A stretch of DNA of 64,000 nucleotides from Saccharopolyspora hordei (GTDB taxonomy: Bacteria; Actinomycetota; Actinomycetes; Mycobacteriales; Pseudonocardiaceae): the NCBI RefSeq assembly GCF_013410345.1, contig NZ_JACCFJ010000001.1, forward strand, positions 2,455,001 to 2,519,000, written 5' to 3'. A program made the translations under genes and the position numbers. The notes under the pieces were generated by a model. It worked only from the letters and a program-made list of their open reading frames with translations, made no database searches and had not been told where the DNA came from. Below are positions 28,567 to 36,778 of the stretch, in pieces (positions within the stretch are counted from its first letter, which is position 1; each line of letters starts with the position of its first letter).

Positions 28567-29361
28567 GTGAGCAAGCGACTCGGCGGGGTGCTGGCAGCTC
28601 GGCAGGGGTGGTGCAGGCCGGACGAGGTGGTCCGGTTGGCGGTGCCGTGCCGGCGGCCCGGCATCCGCTTCGACGTCAACGGCCTGTCCTGGGACGGCAG
28701 CCCCGGGTCGAGGGGTATCGGCGGTGTCCTCGCCGCGGTGGAGGACGTGGTGAACGCGTCCTCCACCCACGACGACCGCCTCCCGCCGCCGAAGGTCGTC
28801 TGCTTCGGTCCGGGCCCGCAGTCGCAGGTCATGGGGTTCCGGCCGGTCGTCGAGGACGGCGACGTGGAGTTGACCTGGATGGTGACGTCGCACCGCCTCG
28901 CGCTGCTGGCGGAAGTGCCCGAGCCCGCGGCGGAGGAGGAGTCCTCGCGGTCGTTCTGGCAGAAGGCCCGCGAGTTCGGTAGGGGCGAGGCCACGGCCGA
29001 CCCGGTCGCGCAGGTGGAACTGGAGCAGGGCCAACCGTTCGGCCTGGCCGCGCAGCGCGACGAGCACGTGAAGTGCCAGGTGGTCCCGGAGCACGGCCAG
29101 ACGCGCGAGTTCGTGCCCGACCGGCCCGCCCACAGCCTGCGCAGTTCCCGGCTCCCGGGGCCGGAACCGGCCTGGTTCTCCGGCCCGGCGGAGGTCCGCT
29201 GCACCGGCCCCACCACGGTCCTGCTCCCGGACCGCTACGACAAGAGCGGCCTGACCGTGCTGTACGTGCTGATGACGGCGTCCAGCCTGATGATCGTCGT
29301 GGTCCTGGTGCAGATCGCGCGCCGCGTGCGCTTCAGCAACCGAAACGCCCGTTTTCGCTGA
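28567..29361 (+). CDS. Uncharacterised PH-like protein 3 with C-terminal membrane helix, module A
   Basis: The 264-residue protein starts at GTG 28567, 104 bp after the previous gene. It has LTWMVTSHRLALLAEVPEP near residue 105 and SFWQKAREFGRGEATADPV, the same two elements as its neighbours, but its C-terminus is a membrane anchor (residues 230-252, VLYVLMTASSLMIVVVLVQI) followed by basic residues. Parts of it recur at 24860-24982 (with an internal deletion) and at 33987-34165 (truncated). Inference: the membrane-anchored member of the PH-like set. Confidence 0.65.
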   Translation: MSKRLGGVLAARQGWCRPDEVVRLAVPCRRPGIRFDVNGLSWDGSPGSRGIGGVLAAVEDVVNASSTHDDRLPPPKVVCFGPGPQSQVMGFRPVVEDGDVELTWMVTSHRLALLAEVPEPAAEEESSRSFWQKAREFGRGEATADPVAQVELEQGQPFGLAAQRDEHVKCQVVPEHGQTREFVPDRPAHSLRSSRLPGPEPAWFSGPAEVRCTGPTTVLLPDRYDKSGLTVLYVLMTASSLMIVVVLVQIARRVRFSNRNARFR

Positions 29362-29451
29362 TTTGCTTCCGAGAAGGTGTCTCTCGAGCGGTCGTCTCGC
29401 TGTCGGCCGTTGGGTAGGCTCGGCTCGCGGGACTTGGAATCAGGGGGAAGA

Positions 29452-29961
29452 GTGAGCAGTGCGTCTGAGCGTATCCAAGAAATGATGCGCAAGTTCGAGG
29501 AGCAGGCGCAGAAGGCATCAGAACTTCGGTCTGCGATGCAGGGCATGCAAGGGTCGGCGACCAGCCCGGACCGGTCGGTCACAGTGACGGTGGCACCGTC
29601 CGGAGCTGTGCTGGACCTGCGCTTGGCGCCGAACGCGGTCCGCCAGTCGGCCAACGAACTCCAGCAGCAGATCATGGCGACGATCCGCGAAGCGACGGCG
29701 AACGCGGCGGAGCAGATGAACAACGTGGTGGCGCCGATCCTGGGTGACCAGTTCGACCAGTTCCAGCAGGCGTTCAACGCCGAAGGCATGGCGATCAAGC
29801 CGCAGACGGACGAGGGTCAGTCCGCCGCGTCTGAGCCCGCCGCGCGGCCCTCCGCTCGGCAGGAGCCCACCGCCGGACCGGCGGCACGTCAGCAGCCGTC
29901 GCAGCGCAATGCCGATTTCGACGACGATGACGATTTCTCGGCGGGCTCGTTCTTGCGCTGA
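29452..29961 (+). CDS. YbaB/EbfC-family protein, module B
   Basis: The 169-residue paralogue of the 25068 protein starts at GTG 29452 behind AGGGGGA; TAGGCT at 29415 is a likely -10. The core SERIQEMMRKFEEQAQKASE and QQQIMATIREATANAAEQMN is almost unchanged, while the linker differs and contains a PSARQEPTAGPAARQQPSQR repeat-like stretch. The acidic tail DFDDDDDFSAGSFLR is kept. Third positions here are less GC-rich than in module A, so the two modules may have different histories. Confidence 0.85.
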   Translation: MSSASERIQEMMRKFEEQAQKASELRSAMQGMQGSATSPDRSVTVTVAPSGAVLDLRLAPNAVRQSANELQQQIMATIREATANAAEQMNNVVAPILGDQFDQFQQAFNAEGMAIKPQTDEGQSAASEPAARPSARQEPTAGPAARQQPSQRNADFDDDDDFSAGSFLR

Positions 29962-29973
29962 TGGAGGCACGTC

Positions 29974-30297
29974 ATGACTGACATGCAAGTGACTCCGGAG
30001 ACCCTCACTGGCCATGCGGACGGCTGCGACAGCCTCGCCGACAAGTTCGGTCAACTCGCCGATGTGCTCCACCAAGCTCGGGTCGACGACCAGTGCTTCG
30101 GGCCGATCGGACAGGTGATCGGCATGCTGAACGGTTACTACGACGGGTTGGAGGAGTGCCAGGACCTGGCCAAGAAGGCGCAGGCCTTCTTGAAGCGGAC
30201 CTCCGAGTCGTTGCGGGAGACCGAGAAGGACCACGCGGAGAACGACAGGCAGATCGCGGAGATGTTCCAGAGCATCGCCAAGGAGTTGGGTGGATGA
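29974..30297 (+). CDS. EspC-like type VII secretion-associated protein, module B
   Basis: The 107-residue protein starts at ATG 29974 and has the same length as its module A paralogue at 25586. MQVTPETLTGHADGCDSLAD and DDQCFGPIGQVIGMLNGYY are conserved, with more change in the C-terminal helix (TEKDHAENDRQIAEMFQSI). It overlaps the next gene as ATGA, as in module A. EspC-type helical hairpin; likely partner of the 30294 protein. Confidence 0.8.
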   Translation: MTDMQVTPETLTGHADGCDSLADKFGQLADVLHQARVDDQCFGPIGQVIGMLNGYYDGLEECQDLAKKAQAFLKRTSESLRETEKDHAENDRQIAEMFQSIAKELGG

Positions 30298-31673
30298 CGG
30301 CACCTCAGGGGCCGGGCGATTTCCAGACCCTCAACCGTGGTGACGGCCATCAGAAGGATTGGTTCGCTCAAGCTGCGGGGCGTGGGTCGTCGTGGGTCGG
30401 CGCAGCCCAGGACGTCGCGGACGCGAAGCGCGAGGTCCAGGAGAGTGCTCAGCAGGTAGCACAAGGTGGCGACTTGGCGGACAACGTGCCGTCGCCGGAC
30501 CTGGGCGTGGCGCTGTTCTCGGCACGCGCCGAGGTGCTGACTTCACTCGCCAGCCCGGGCCAATCACTGATGAGCAACGGCCTCGGCTTCTTGGTGTCGA
30601 TCGTGCTCAGCCCACTGATCGAGCTGGCCGAGTGGGCGATCGGTGACCCGGAACAGATGCGTTCCACCGGCGAGGGCTGGGAGAACGTCGCGAGGTGGCT
30701 CGACAGCGTCGCGGAGCAAGAGCAAGGACGCGCCCAAGCGACGGCGCAAACGTGGATCGGCAAGGACGGCGACGCCTTCCGCACACAGATGTCGGAGTTC
30801 TCCGAAGGTGTCAAGGCGCTTGCGGCCGACATCCGCGATCTCAAGAGCACGCTGGACATGTGGGCCGAGATCATTGACATGTTCATCGAGTTCGTCATCC
30901 AGACGATCACGGAACTCGTCATCGGCCTGATCGTCCAGTGGTTGGCTGCGCTCGCCGCTTCCTGGATCACTGCTGGGGCTTCGGTGGCCACTGCCAGCGC
31001 GGGCACGGCCGTACAGGTCGGTGCTACCGGTGTCCGCATCGGCGCACGGATCACGCAGCTCCAAGGCAAGCTCTTCCAGCTCTTCCAGAAGGTGGAGCGG
31101 CTCCTCCAGAAGATGCGCGAGATGGGCAAGCTCAGGCAGGTCATCAAGACCACGGAGGACTTGCGCGAGGGCAAGCTGTTCGACGGGAAGTTCAAGATGG
31201 GCCAGGAGATGGCCGGTCGCATCATGGACAGGCAGAGCTCCGCGTTCAAGTTCTTGACTCATGCCGATGCGGAGGACCTGACGTCCAAGGGAGGCAAGTT
31301 CCTCAAGAGCGACATCAAAGAGACGGAAGCCTTCCAGAAAGCGGCCAAGAACCTCGACGACCGCATTGCGGAAGCACGGAGGCTGGACGACGGCAAAGCC
31401 CTCGATGCACTCACTGAACAAAGGGCGAACCTGGAAAAGGACATGAAAGGTGTCCAAGGGCTTGCCAGTGGAGTCACCGGTACCGTTCTGCAAGGAGCCC
31501 TGGGCGGGAAGACCACCCTTGGTCAAGCCGCGTTCGCTGCTGGGACCGATGTCGCCACGGATGCGGCCATCAAGCAGGGTGCGCATCAGATCTACGACAC
31601 CGGCAAGGGCTGGTTCCAGGGGGATCTGTCGAGTGAACAGCGTGACGCGGCTCAGGAGCGTGGTTTCCAGTGA
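30294..31673 (+). CDS. Large WXG100-like type VII secretion substrate, module B
   Basis: The 459-residue paralogue of the 25906 protein starts at ATG 30294. It keeps the opening GPGDFQTLNRGDG, the Trp-X-Gly turn (TWIGKDGDAFRTQM, about residue 154), the hydrophobic region at about 197-240 and the closing SSEQRDAAQERGFQ. It has an extra Gln/Asp-rich insertion near residues 38-70 (DAKREVQESAQQVAQGGD) and a longer charged coiled coil before the end (AKNLDDRIAEARRLDDGKAL). The C-terminal half is the most divergent part, as for polymorphic secreted proteins. No toxin domain recognised. Confidence 0.75.
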   Translation: MTAPQGPGDFQTLNRGDGHQKDWFAQAAGRGSSWVGAAQDVADAKREVQESAQQVAQGGDLADNVPSPDLGVALFSARAEVLTSLASPGQSLMSNGLGFLVSIVLSPLIELAEWAIGDPEQMRSTGEGWENVARWLDSVAEQEQGRAQATAQTWIGKDGDAFRTQMSEFSEGVKALAADIRDLKSTLDMWAEIIDMFIEFVIQTITELVIGLIVQWLAALAASWITAGASVATASAGTAVQVGATGVRIGARITQLQGKLFQLFQKVERLLQKMREMGKLRQVIKTTEDLREGKLFDGKFKMGQEMAGRIMDRQSSAFKFLTHADAEDLTSKGGKFLKSDIKETEAFQKAAKNLDDRIAEARRLDDGKALDALTEQRANLEKDMKGVQGLASGVTGTVLQGALGGKTTLGQAAFAAGTDVATDAAIKQGAHQIYDTGKGWFQGDLSSEQRDAAQERGFQ

Positions 31674-32392
31674 TCGAGGTCTTGGCGGCACGCGCTTCGT
31701 GGTGCGCGCCCGAGGAGAAGATCCTCTGGTGTCATCCGCTGACGAGTAGAGGGGGTACGGGTAAGTACATCCAGTACGCCGTGCCTGGGTTGAATGAATT
31801 CGGTGAGCCGCGCAAGCTCTCTCGAGCTGCGTTGGAGGCAGCGACCGGTGCTGCTTCCCTCTTCTTCGAAGCTCTCCTCAGCCAGGGTGAGACGGGTGAG
31901 ACGGCATCCGACTCGGAGGTGCCCTGGGCCGTGGTGGCTGGCAAGGCGCGGGACTGCCTTGCGGTGTCACATCTGGCGGACTGGCAGGCCAACGGGGGAA
32001 ATTCCGCCGGTTTTCGTGATCGGAAGCTGTTCTGGGTGTTGACGACACACCGGTTGGGACTGCTCGACTTCACTCCGCGGGATTCAGGTGAGGGTTCCAA
32101 TTCGTCCGGTCTGTTGGGCGGTTTGAAGAAGACCATCGGTTCGGTGTGGGACCGGGAGGAAGAGCAGCCTGCGAACCGGGAACTCGAGTTGCCCGTTCCT
32201 CTGGTGTGCGCCGAGGTCCCGCGGAACGCCATCGCATCGGTCGAGGTCGTGGAGCAGAAGGTGAAGGGGTGGAAGCGGAACTGGTTCAAGGTCGTGCTCT
32301 CTGATGGATCCGCGTTCTTCATCTCCCACCGGAAGCACAACGAGAAGAGGTTCTTCGACCGCATGCTTGCGATGACCTACGGGCAGGAGTGA
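31670..32392 (+). CDS. Uncharacterised PH-like protein 1, module B
   Basis: The 240-residue protein starts at GTG 31670 (GTGA overlap) with IEVLAARASWCAPEEKILWC, matching the module A protein IEVIALRRSWAQPGEPLCWV. Shared elements: LFWVLTTHRLGLLDFTPRD near residue 122, SGLLGGLKKTIGSVWDREEE, and KVVLSDGSAFFISHRKHNEK near 209. Codons are visibly less GC-biased than in the housekeeping genes. Function unknown; soluble. Confidence 0.65.
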   Translation: MIEVLAARASWCAPEEKILWCHPLTSRGGTGKYIQYAVPGLNEFGEPRKLSRAALEAATGAASLFFEALLSQGETGETASDSEVPWAVVAGKARDCLAVSHLADWQANGGNSAGFRDRKLFWVLTTHRLGLLDFTPRDSGEGSNSSGLLGGLKKTIGSVWDREEEQPANRELELPVPLVCAEVPRNAIASVEVVEQKVKGWKRNWFKVVLSDGSAFFISHRKHNEKRFFDRMLAMTYGQE

Positions 32393-33090
32393 GGGGCGCA
32401 GTGAAGTCGGAGAAGCAGGTACGGGCCGCGCTGCAAGCCGAGTGGGTGGGCGAGGGCGAGGAGCTGCGCACCCTGCTCGGCGACAAGGACGATCTGGGGC
32501 ATCTCGGCGCCACCATCGGCGGGCGCTTCGCCGTGCCGCACCAGCCGTTGGGTCCAGTTCCCGAGCTCGACGTCGATCTCGGTCTGCTGGCTCCACCCAG
32601 CCGGCTCGTGCGTGAAGGGAAGTTCCACGGAGACGAGTGGGTGCATGACCCGGCGATGCGCGGATGGGTCTACGCTGCGAGCCCGGATCAATTGGCCGTG
32701 CGCTGCGCCGATCACCTCGCTGCTGCCGGGCCAGAGGCGTGGTACGTCGCGACCGATCGTCGTTCTGCGGTCGTTGTGGACAGTTCGGCTCTTCCCAAGG
32801 ACAAGACCGAAAGCGAACCGGAGCCAGCGGCGCCTGAACGGAAACGTGGCGGAGTGGGGAGCCTCTTGGGGAAGGCTCGGTCCGCCTTCGACGCAGTAGC
32901 AGATCTGTCCGACGGACTCACGAAGGCGGGGAAGCGGGTGGCGGTGTTGTGGGAGTGCTCGCACGACCAGGTGCGCCACCGGGACTGGGTGAAGCGGGGG
33001 AGAAGCACCATGCCGCATTGGTTCCGGTACATGGAGTTCGTCGACGGCTCCGTGCTGGAGCTAAGGATGAACCTGCGGGACTACATCTAG
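32389..33090 (+). CDS. Uncharacterised PH-like protein 2, module B
   Basis: Taken from GTG 32389 (GTGA overlap), 233 residues; GTG 32401 is an alternative that would give 229. GDEWVHDPAMRGWVYAASPDQLAVRCADHL is the counterpart of the stretch GDEFVHDPGLWGVAQAATP in the 27743 protein. AWYVATDRRSAVVVDSSA lies near residue 118, GVGSLLGKARSAFDAVADL follows and MEFVDGSVLELRMNLRDYI ends the protein. Module B has no intact counterpart of the membrane-anchored 28567 protein. Function unknown. Confidence 0.65.
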   Translation: MRGAVKSEKQVRAALQAEWVGEGEELRTLLGDKDDLGHLGATIGGRFAVPHQPLGPVPELDVDLGLLAPPSRLVREGKFHGDEWVHDPAMRGWVYAASPDQLAVRCADHLAAAGPEAWYVATDRRSAVVVDSSALPKDKTESEPEPAAPERKRGGVGSLLGKARSAFDAVADLSDGLTKAGKRVAVLWECSHDQVRHRDWVKRGRSTMPHWFRYMEFVDGSVLELRMNLRDYI

Positions 33091-33195
33091 TGGACGGAGC
33101 ACTTCCTGGCAGGTGGCCAGTAGGGGAACTTCTTTCTGCAACGCCCAGCTCGTAGCGCGCAGTGTGGGCTCGAACCACTAGATGATCAGTTCTTC

Positions 33196-33881
33196 GTGCG
33201 GGCACCGCGACGGATGCGGCGATCGAGCAGGGCGCCAAGTACGCCTACGGTGAGGGCGAGGGCAACGAGGAACGGCGGGGTTACGTCGCCTCGACGGTCC
33301 AGGGCGTGACCCGGGTGCCGCACCTCGTTGCCACGCCCGGCGTGCAGCTGGCCGAGAAGCACCGGCGGAGCACGACTCCGCTGAAGGTGCTGCGGGACGG
33401 CGCCTTCATGGGCGACGAGTTCGTGCACGACCCGGGTCTCTGGGGGGTCGCGCAGGCCGCCACGCCGAACGACCTCGCGGTCCGGTTCGCCGACAACCTC
33501 AGCTCGGCCGGGAACGCGAGCTTCCTGGCGGTGACGAGCCACCGGGTCGGCGTGCTGGTGGAGACGGCTCACCTGGAGTCCGAGCAGCCGGAACCGGCAC
33601 CGGGAGTGGCGCCGGAGAGCAGGGGCTTCTCGCTGTTCGGCGCGGCGAAGTCCGCGGTGCGGAGCGTGGCCTCGCGGGGCGGCGACGAGCCGGCCAACCC
33701 GGTCACGTCCGCGGTCGAAGCCCCGATGAGCGCGATCCGCGAGATCGCGCCGGCGGCCATGGGACGCAGCGGGAAACCGGTGCGCTTCCTGCGGTTCTGG
33801 TTCACCGACGGCTCGGCGCTCAGCGTCAAGCACCCGAAACCGGGCCAGCTGGCCGAGACCATCCGCCTGAACCTCCGGTGA
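33196..33881 (+). pseudogene. Fused remnant of a third module (WXG tail + PH-like protein 2)
   Basis: From 33196 to 33260 the DNA matches the 3' part of the 25906 gene (26932-26993, six bases missing), then at 33261 it jumps in frame to the copy of 27841-28462 and continues to 33881 with eight mismatches in about 620 bp. The join (GEGE then GNEERRGY) removes about 850 bp, including the whole first PH-like gene. An in-frame TGA precedes the fused frame, and the first usable start is GTG 33306 (191 residues), so the product lacks its N-terminal third. The 100 bp before it (33091-33195) hold nothing recognisable. Confidence 0.75.
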
Positions 33882-33986
33882 TCGATCGGCCAGGTAGGCG
33901 GCACGGGCGCAGGGAGTGCGTCCATGACGAGGCCGATCTTTCGAGCAAGACCGCGGGGACGGTCGCGGTGAGTGCGGAGTGATGCG

Positions 33987-34319
33987 GTGAGCAAGCGACT
34001 CAGCGGGGTGCTGGCAGCTCGGCAGGGGTGGTGCATGCAGGACGAGGTGATCCGGTTCGCGGTGCCGTGCAGGCGGCCCGGCATCCGCTTCGACGTCACC
34101 GGCTTGTCCTGGGACGGCAGCCCCGGGTCGAGGGGCATCGGGGGTGTCCTCACCGCGGTGGAGGACATGGCACCAAGGCTCGTGCGTCCTTGGCGATCGA
34201 GCGTCGGCCACGCCGGCGGCGAGCCCGTCCGCACACCGACCGCGTCGTCCCGGCGTAGCGTCCCGCACGCGTGTTCCCCGTGGTCCGCGGTGGGGGAAAA
34301 CATCGTTGACCTGCTGTGA
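33987..34319 (+). pseudogene. Truncated copy of the membrane-anchored PH-like gene
   Basis: From GTG 33987 to about 34165 the frame copies the first 59 codons of the 28567 gene (SKRLSGVLAARQGWCMQDEV; RRPGIRFDVTGLSWDG), including the intergenic sequence before it. After GVLTAVED the match stops and 51 unrelated residues (MAPRLVRPWRSSVGH onward) run to a stop at 34317-34319. The signature VTSHRLALL and the membrane anchor are lost. Probably non-functional. Confidence 0.7.
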
Positions 34320-34429
34320 CGGGTCTGTCAACCTGTTGCGTCCGTAGTCGCGGTCCCCCGGTCGTCTCGCGGCGGTGGCCGTTCGTTCGGCTAGGGTCGG
34401 TGCCGGGAGCGCGAGGACCGGAGGGGTCG

Positions 34430-35470
34430 ATGGGTGAGGCACCTCTGCTGGGCGGACGGTACCGGTTGGGTGCCCGGATCGGCCGTGGCGGCATGGCCGA
34501 CGTGCACCGGGCGATGGACACCCGGTTGCAGCGCGTCGTGGCGGCGAAGGTCTTCCGGTCCGGGGCCGACGCCGCCGGGCGGGAGCGGTTCGCCGAGGAG
34601 GCGCGGATCCTCGCCGGGCTCAGCCACCCCGGTCTGGTCACCGTGCACGACTTCAGCGCGGACGCCGACGAGCTCTACCTGATCATGGAGCTGGTCGAGG
34701 GGCACACCCTCGCCGACGAGGTCCAGGCCGGGCCGCTGCCGCCGCAGCGCGTCGCCGAGATCGGGTCCCGGTTGGCCGACGTGCTGGCCCACGTGCACGA
34801 CAACGGGGTGGTGCACCGCGACGTCAAGCCCTCCAACGTGCTCATCTCCGACGAGGGCGGCGTCTACCTCGCCGACTTCGGCATCTCGCGGCTGGCGGCC
34901 GCGGCCGGGCGCATCACCGGCTCCGGTCAGCTCATCGGCACCGCCACCTACATGTCGCCGGAGCAGGTCAGCGGCGGCGAGGTCGGCTACCCGGCCGACG
35001 TGTACGCACTGGGCCTGGTGCTGCTGGAGAGCGTGACCGGGCGGGTCGAGTACCCGGGCAGCGGTGCGGAGAGCGCGGTGGCGCGGCTGGTCCGCGCCCC
35101 GGAGGTGCCGCTGGACCTGCCCATCGGCCTGCACCGGGCACTGCTGGTGATGACGGCTTCCGACCCGGCCAAGCGCCCGACCGCCGCGGAGTGCGTCGAC
35201 CTGCTGGCGGGCCGGTCGACGGACGTCATCCCGCGCGTCCAGGCCACGCCGCCGCACCAGGCGACCCACCCGCTGCCGCGACCGCGCCGCCACCTCAAGT
35301 CGTGGCTGCTCACCGGCGCGGGCATCGGGGCGCTGCTGGTGGTGCTGGTCGCGTTGCTGGTCACGCCGTCGGCTCCGGAGCAGCCGGCCCTGCCGCCGGT
35401 GTCCGGTCCGGCCGGGGTCGAACGGCTGCCGGAGGACATCGCCACCCTGGAGGAGCTGATCCGGCGATGA
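34430..35470 (+). CDS. Membrane serine/threonine protein kinase (PknB-like, no PASTA)
   Basis: The 346-residue protein starts at ATG 34430 behind GAGGGG; TAGGGT at 34392 is a likely -10. Kinase motifs: IGRGGMADVHRA (Gly loop), VVAAKVF (ATP-anchoring Lys), VVHRDVKPSNVLI (catalytic loop, about residue 128), LADFGISRL and GTATYMSPEQ. A single membrane helix at about 288-310 (WLLTGAGIGALLVVLVALLV) is followed by only about 35 outside residues, with no sensor domain. Its stop overlaps the next lipoprotein gene (ATGA), so that protein could provide the outside part. Inference: it may phosphorylate island proteins. Confidence 0.92.
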   Translation: MGEAPLLGGRYRLGARIGRGGMADVHRAMDTRLQRVVAAKVFRSGADAAGRERFAEEARILAGLSHPGLVTVHDFSADADELYLIMELVEGHTLADEVQAGPLPPQRVAEIGSRLADVLAHVHDNGVVHRDVKPSNVLISDEGGVYLADFGISRLAAAAGRITGSGQLIGTATYMSPEQVSGGEVGYPADVYALGLVLLESVTGRVEYPGSGAESAVARLVRAPEVPLDLPIGLHRALLVMTASDPAKRPTAAECVDLLAGRSTDVIPRVQATPPHQATHPLPRPRRHLKSWLLTGAGIGALLVVLVALLVTPSAPEQPALPPVSGPAGVERLPEDIATLEELIRR

Positions 35471-35982
35471 GACGGCTCCTCCTGCCAGCGCTGCTGCTGG
35501 TGCTCGCCGGTTGTGGTAGCTCGTCCGACCAGCTGGCCCCGCACACCCGCGAGCAGCTGCTCGGGCACGTGGAGGCGGTGAAGGCCGCGGCGAGCGCCCA
35601 CGACCGGCCGGCTGCCGAGGCGGCACTCGGTGACCTGCACCGGGCGATCGCCGAAGCCCAAGCGCGGGGCGAACTCGCCACGGACGCCGCGCGCACGCTG
35701 CTCGCCGCGACGGAACGCGTCGCCGAGGACGTGCGCGCCCTGCCGCGCCCGCAACCGCCGCCCCCGGTCACGGTGACGGTCACCCCGGAGCCGCCGGTCG
35801 CGGAGCAGCCGCCGGAACACCCCGACGAGCCGCGCGGGGACCGCGCCGAGGAGCGCGCCAAGCGGTGGCGGGAGCAGCTCGAGCGCTGGGAGCGGGAGCG
35901 CGAGCTGTGGCGCAAGGTCCGCGAGAACAGCGGCAACAACGGGAACGGCAACGGGAACGGCAACGGGAACGGGGACCGCTGA
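35467..35982 (+). CDS. Coiled-coil lipoprotein downstream of kinase
   Basis: The 171-residue protein starts at ATG 35467, overlapping the kinase stop. MRRLLLPALLLVLAGC is a lipoprotein signal with Cys16. A helical domain follows (EQLLGHVEAVKAAASAHDRP; LHRAIAEAQARGELATDAAR), then a Pro-rich linker, then a strongly charged helix rich in Glu, Arg and Trp (ERAKRWREQLERWERERELW), and an Asn-Gly repeat tail encoded by AACGGN repeats. Function unknown; coupling suggests work with the kinase at the membrane surface. Confidence 0.78.
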   Translation: MRRLLLPALLLVLAGCGSSSDQLAPHTREQLLGHVEAVKAAASAHDRPAAEAALGDLHRAIAEAQARGELATDAARTLLAATERVAEDVRALPRPQPPPPVTVTVTPEPPVAEQPPEHPDEPRGDRAEERAKRWREQLERWERERELWRKVRENSGNNGNGNGNGNGNGDR

Positions 35983-36088
35983 ACGGGAAAGTTCCCGGAC
36001 GCTGCGCTCGTGGTTGTGCCGGTTCCTCGGGGTGTGGCAGTGTGCGCTCGCGCTCGCTGCGGATCTCGGACCCTGAGGAGGCGACGAC

Positions 36089-36610
36089 GTGCGCGAGGGA
36101 CTCGGCTTGATCGCGGTCGGCCTGGTGCTGGCGGCGTGCAGCTCGGGCGCGCCCCCGGCCGAGGAACCGGAGGGACCGCGCCGCGCGGCCCCGGCGAAGT
36201 CCCTGACCGCCTCCGACCCGTGCGCACTGCTCACCGAGGAGCAGCGGAACGCCCTCGCCCTGGACCAGGCACCCGCGCCGACGGAGCGGGACGGCGTGCG
36301 GGGCTGCGAGTACGGTTCCGGCGCCCCGGACGGTCCCGGCTGGAGCGCGTTCGTCGCGGCGGACCCGACCGGCACCTACCAGCAGTTCGCCGATGCGCAC
36401 CAAGGTGCTCAGCAGCTCGACATCGCGGGCTACCCCGTGGCGAAGGTGAACGACACGACGGGCTGCACGCTCGTCGTCGACGCGGCCGACACGGGAAGCC
36501 TCCGGGTGACCGCCCTGGTCCGCCCCGGCGCCCCGATCGAGGTGGGCGGCAGCTGCGACGCAGCCACCAAGGTCGTGGAAGCCACCCTGCTGACCCTCCC
36601 GACGGCGTGA
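36089..36610 (+). CDS. DUF3558 lipoprotein (single copy beside kinase)
   Basis: The 173-residue protein starts at GTG 36089 behind TGAGGAG. MREGLGLIAVGLVLAAC is a signal peptide with lipobox Cys17. The DUF3558 domain begins at SDPCALLTEEQRNALALDQA and includes GVRGCEYGSGAPDGPGW and DTTGCTLVVDAADTGSLRV, with conserved Cys residues. Such proteins are common next to ESX-type loci in actinobacteria. Paralogues at 38986 and 41807. A hairpin follows at 36614. Confidence 0.85.
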   Translation: MREGLGLIAVGLVLAACSSGAPPAEEPEGPRRAAPAKSLTASDPCALLTEEQRNALALDQAPAPTERDGVRGCEYGSGAPDGPGWSAFVAADPTGTYQQFADAHQGAQQLDIAGYPVAKVNDTTGCTLVVDAADTGSLRVTALVRPGAPIEVGGSCDAATKVVEATLLTLPTA

Positions 36611-36613
36611 GGG

Positions 36614-36639
36614 GGAGCCGCTGCGGCAGCGACGGCTCC
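36614..36639 (+). terminator. Hairpin after DUF3558 gene
   Basis: GGAGCCG and CGGCTCC enclose a CTG-CGG-CAG inner stem just after the stop at 36608-36610. A second hairpin, CTGCCAGT (36702-36709) with ACTGGCAG (36720-36727), lies nearer the convergent gene at 36779. Together they probably end both transcripts. Confidence 0.65.
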
Positions 36640-36778
36640 TGACCTCCCCGGCCCGGTGAGTGTCCACTGTGGCGCACGCGAGGCCAGCGGTGCTGCCGGG
36701 TCTGCCAGTCCTGGGCAGAACTGGCAGCTCCTCCGCACGGGGAGCCGTCGGGTCTCGGTGTCCGTGGGCGGTCTCCAG

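Noticed and set aside
25906-31673. Polymorphic toxin-immunity pairs (WXG-like protein plus the gene after it)
   Set aside because: The C-termini of the two WXG-like proteins are homologous to each other instead of being exchanged domains, and the following proteins belong to one PH-like family, unlike typical immunity proteins. Not excluded, but unsupported.
33161-33180. tRNA T-arm-like sequence (minus strand GTGG-TTCGAGC-CCAC) near the third module remnant, as a possible att site
   Set aside because: Only a 4-bp stem and loop fit; no acceptor or anticodon arm can be folded around it, and no integrase or matching second site was seen.
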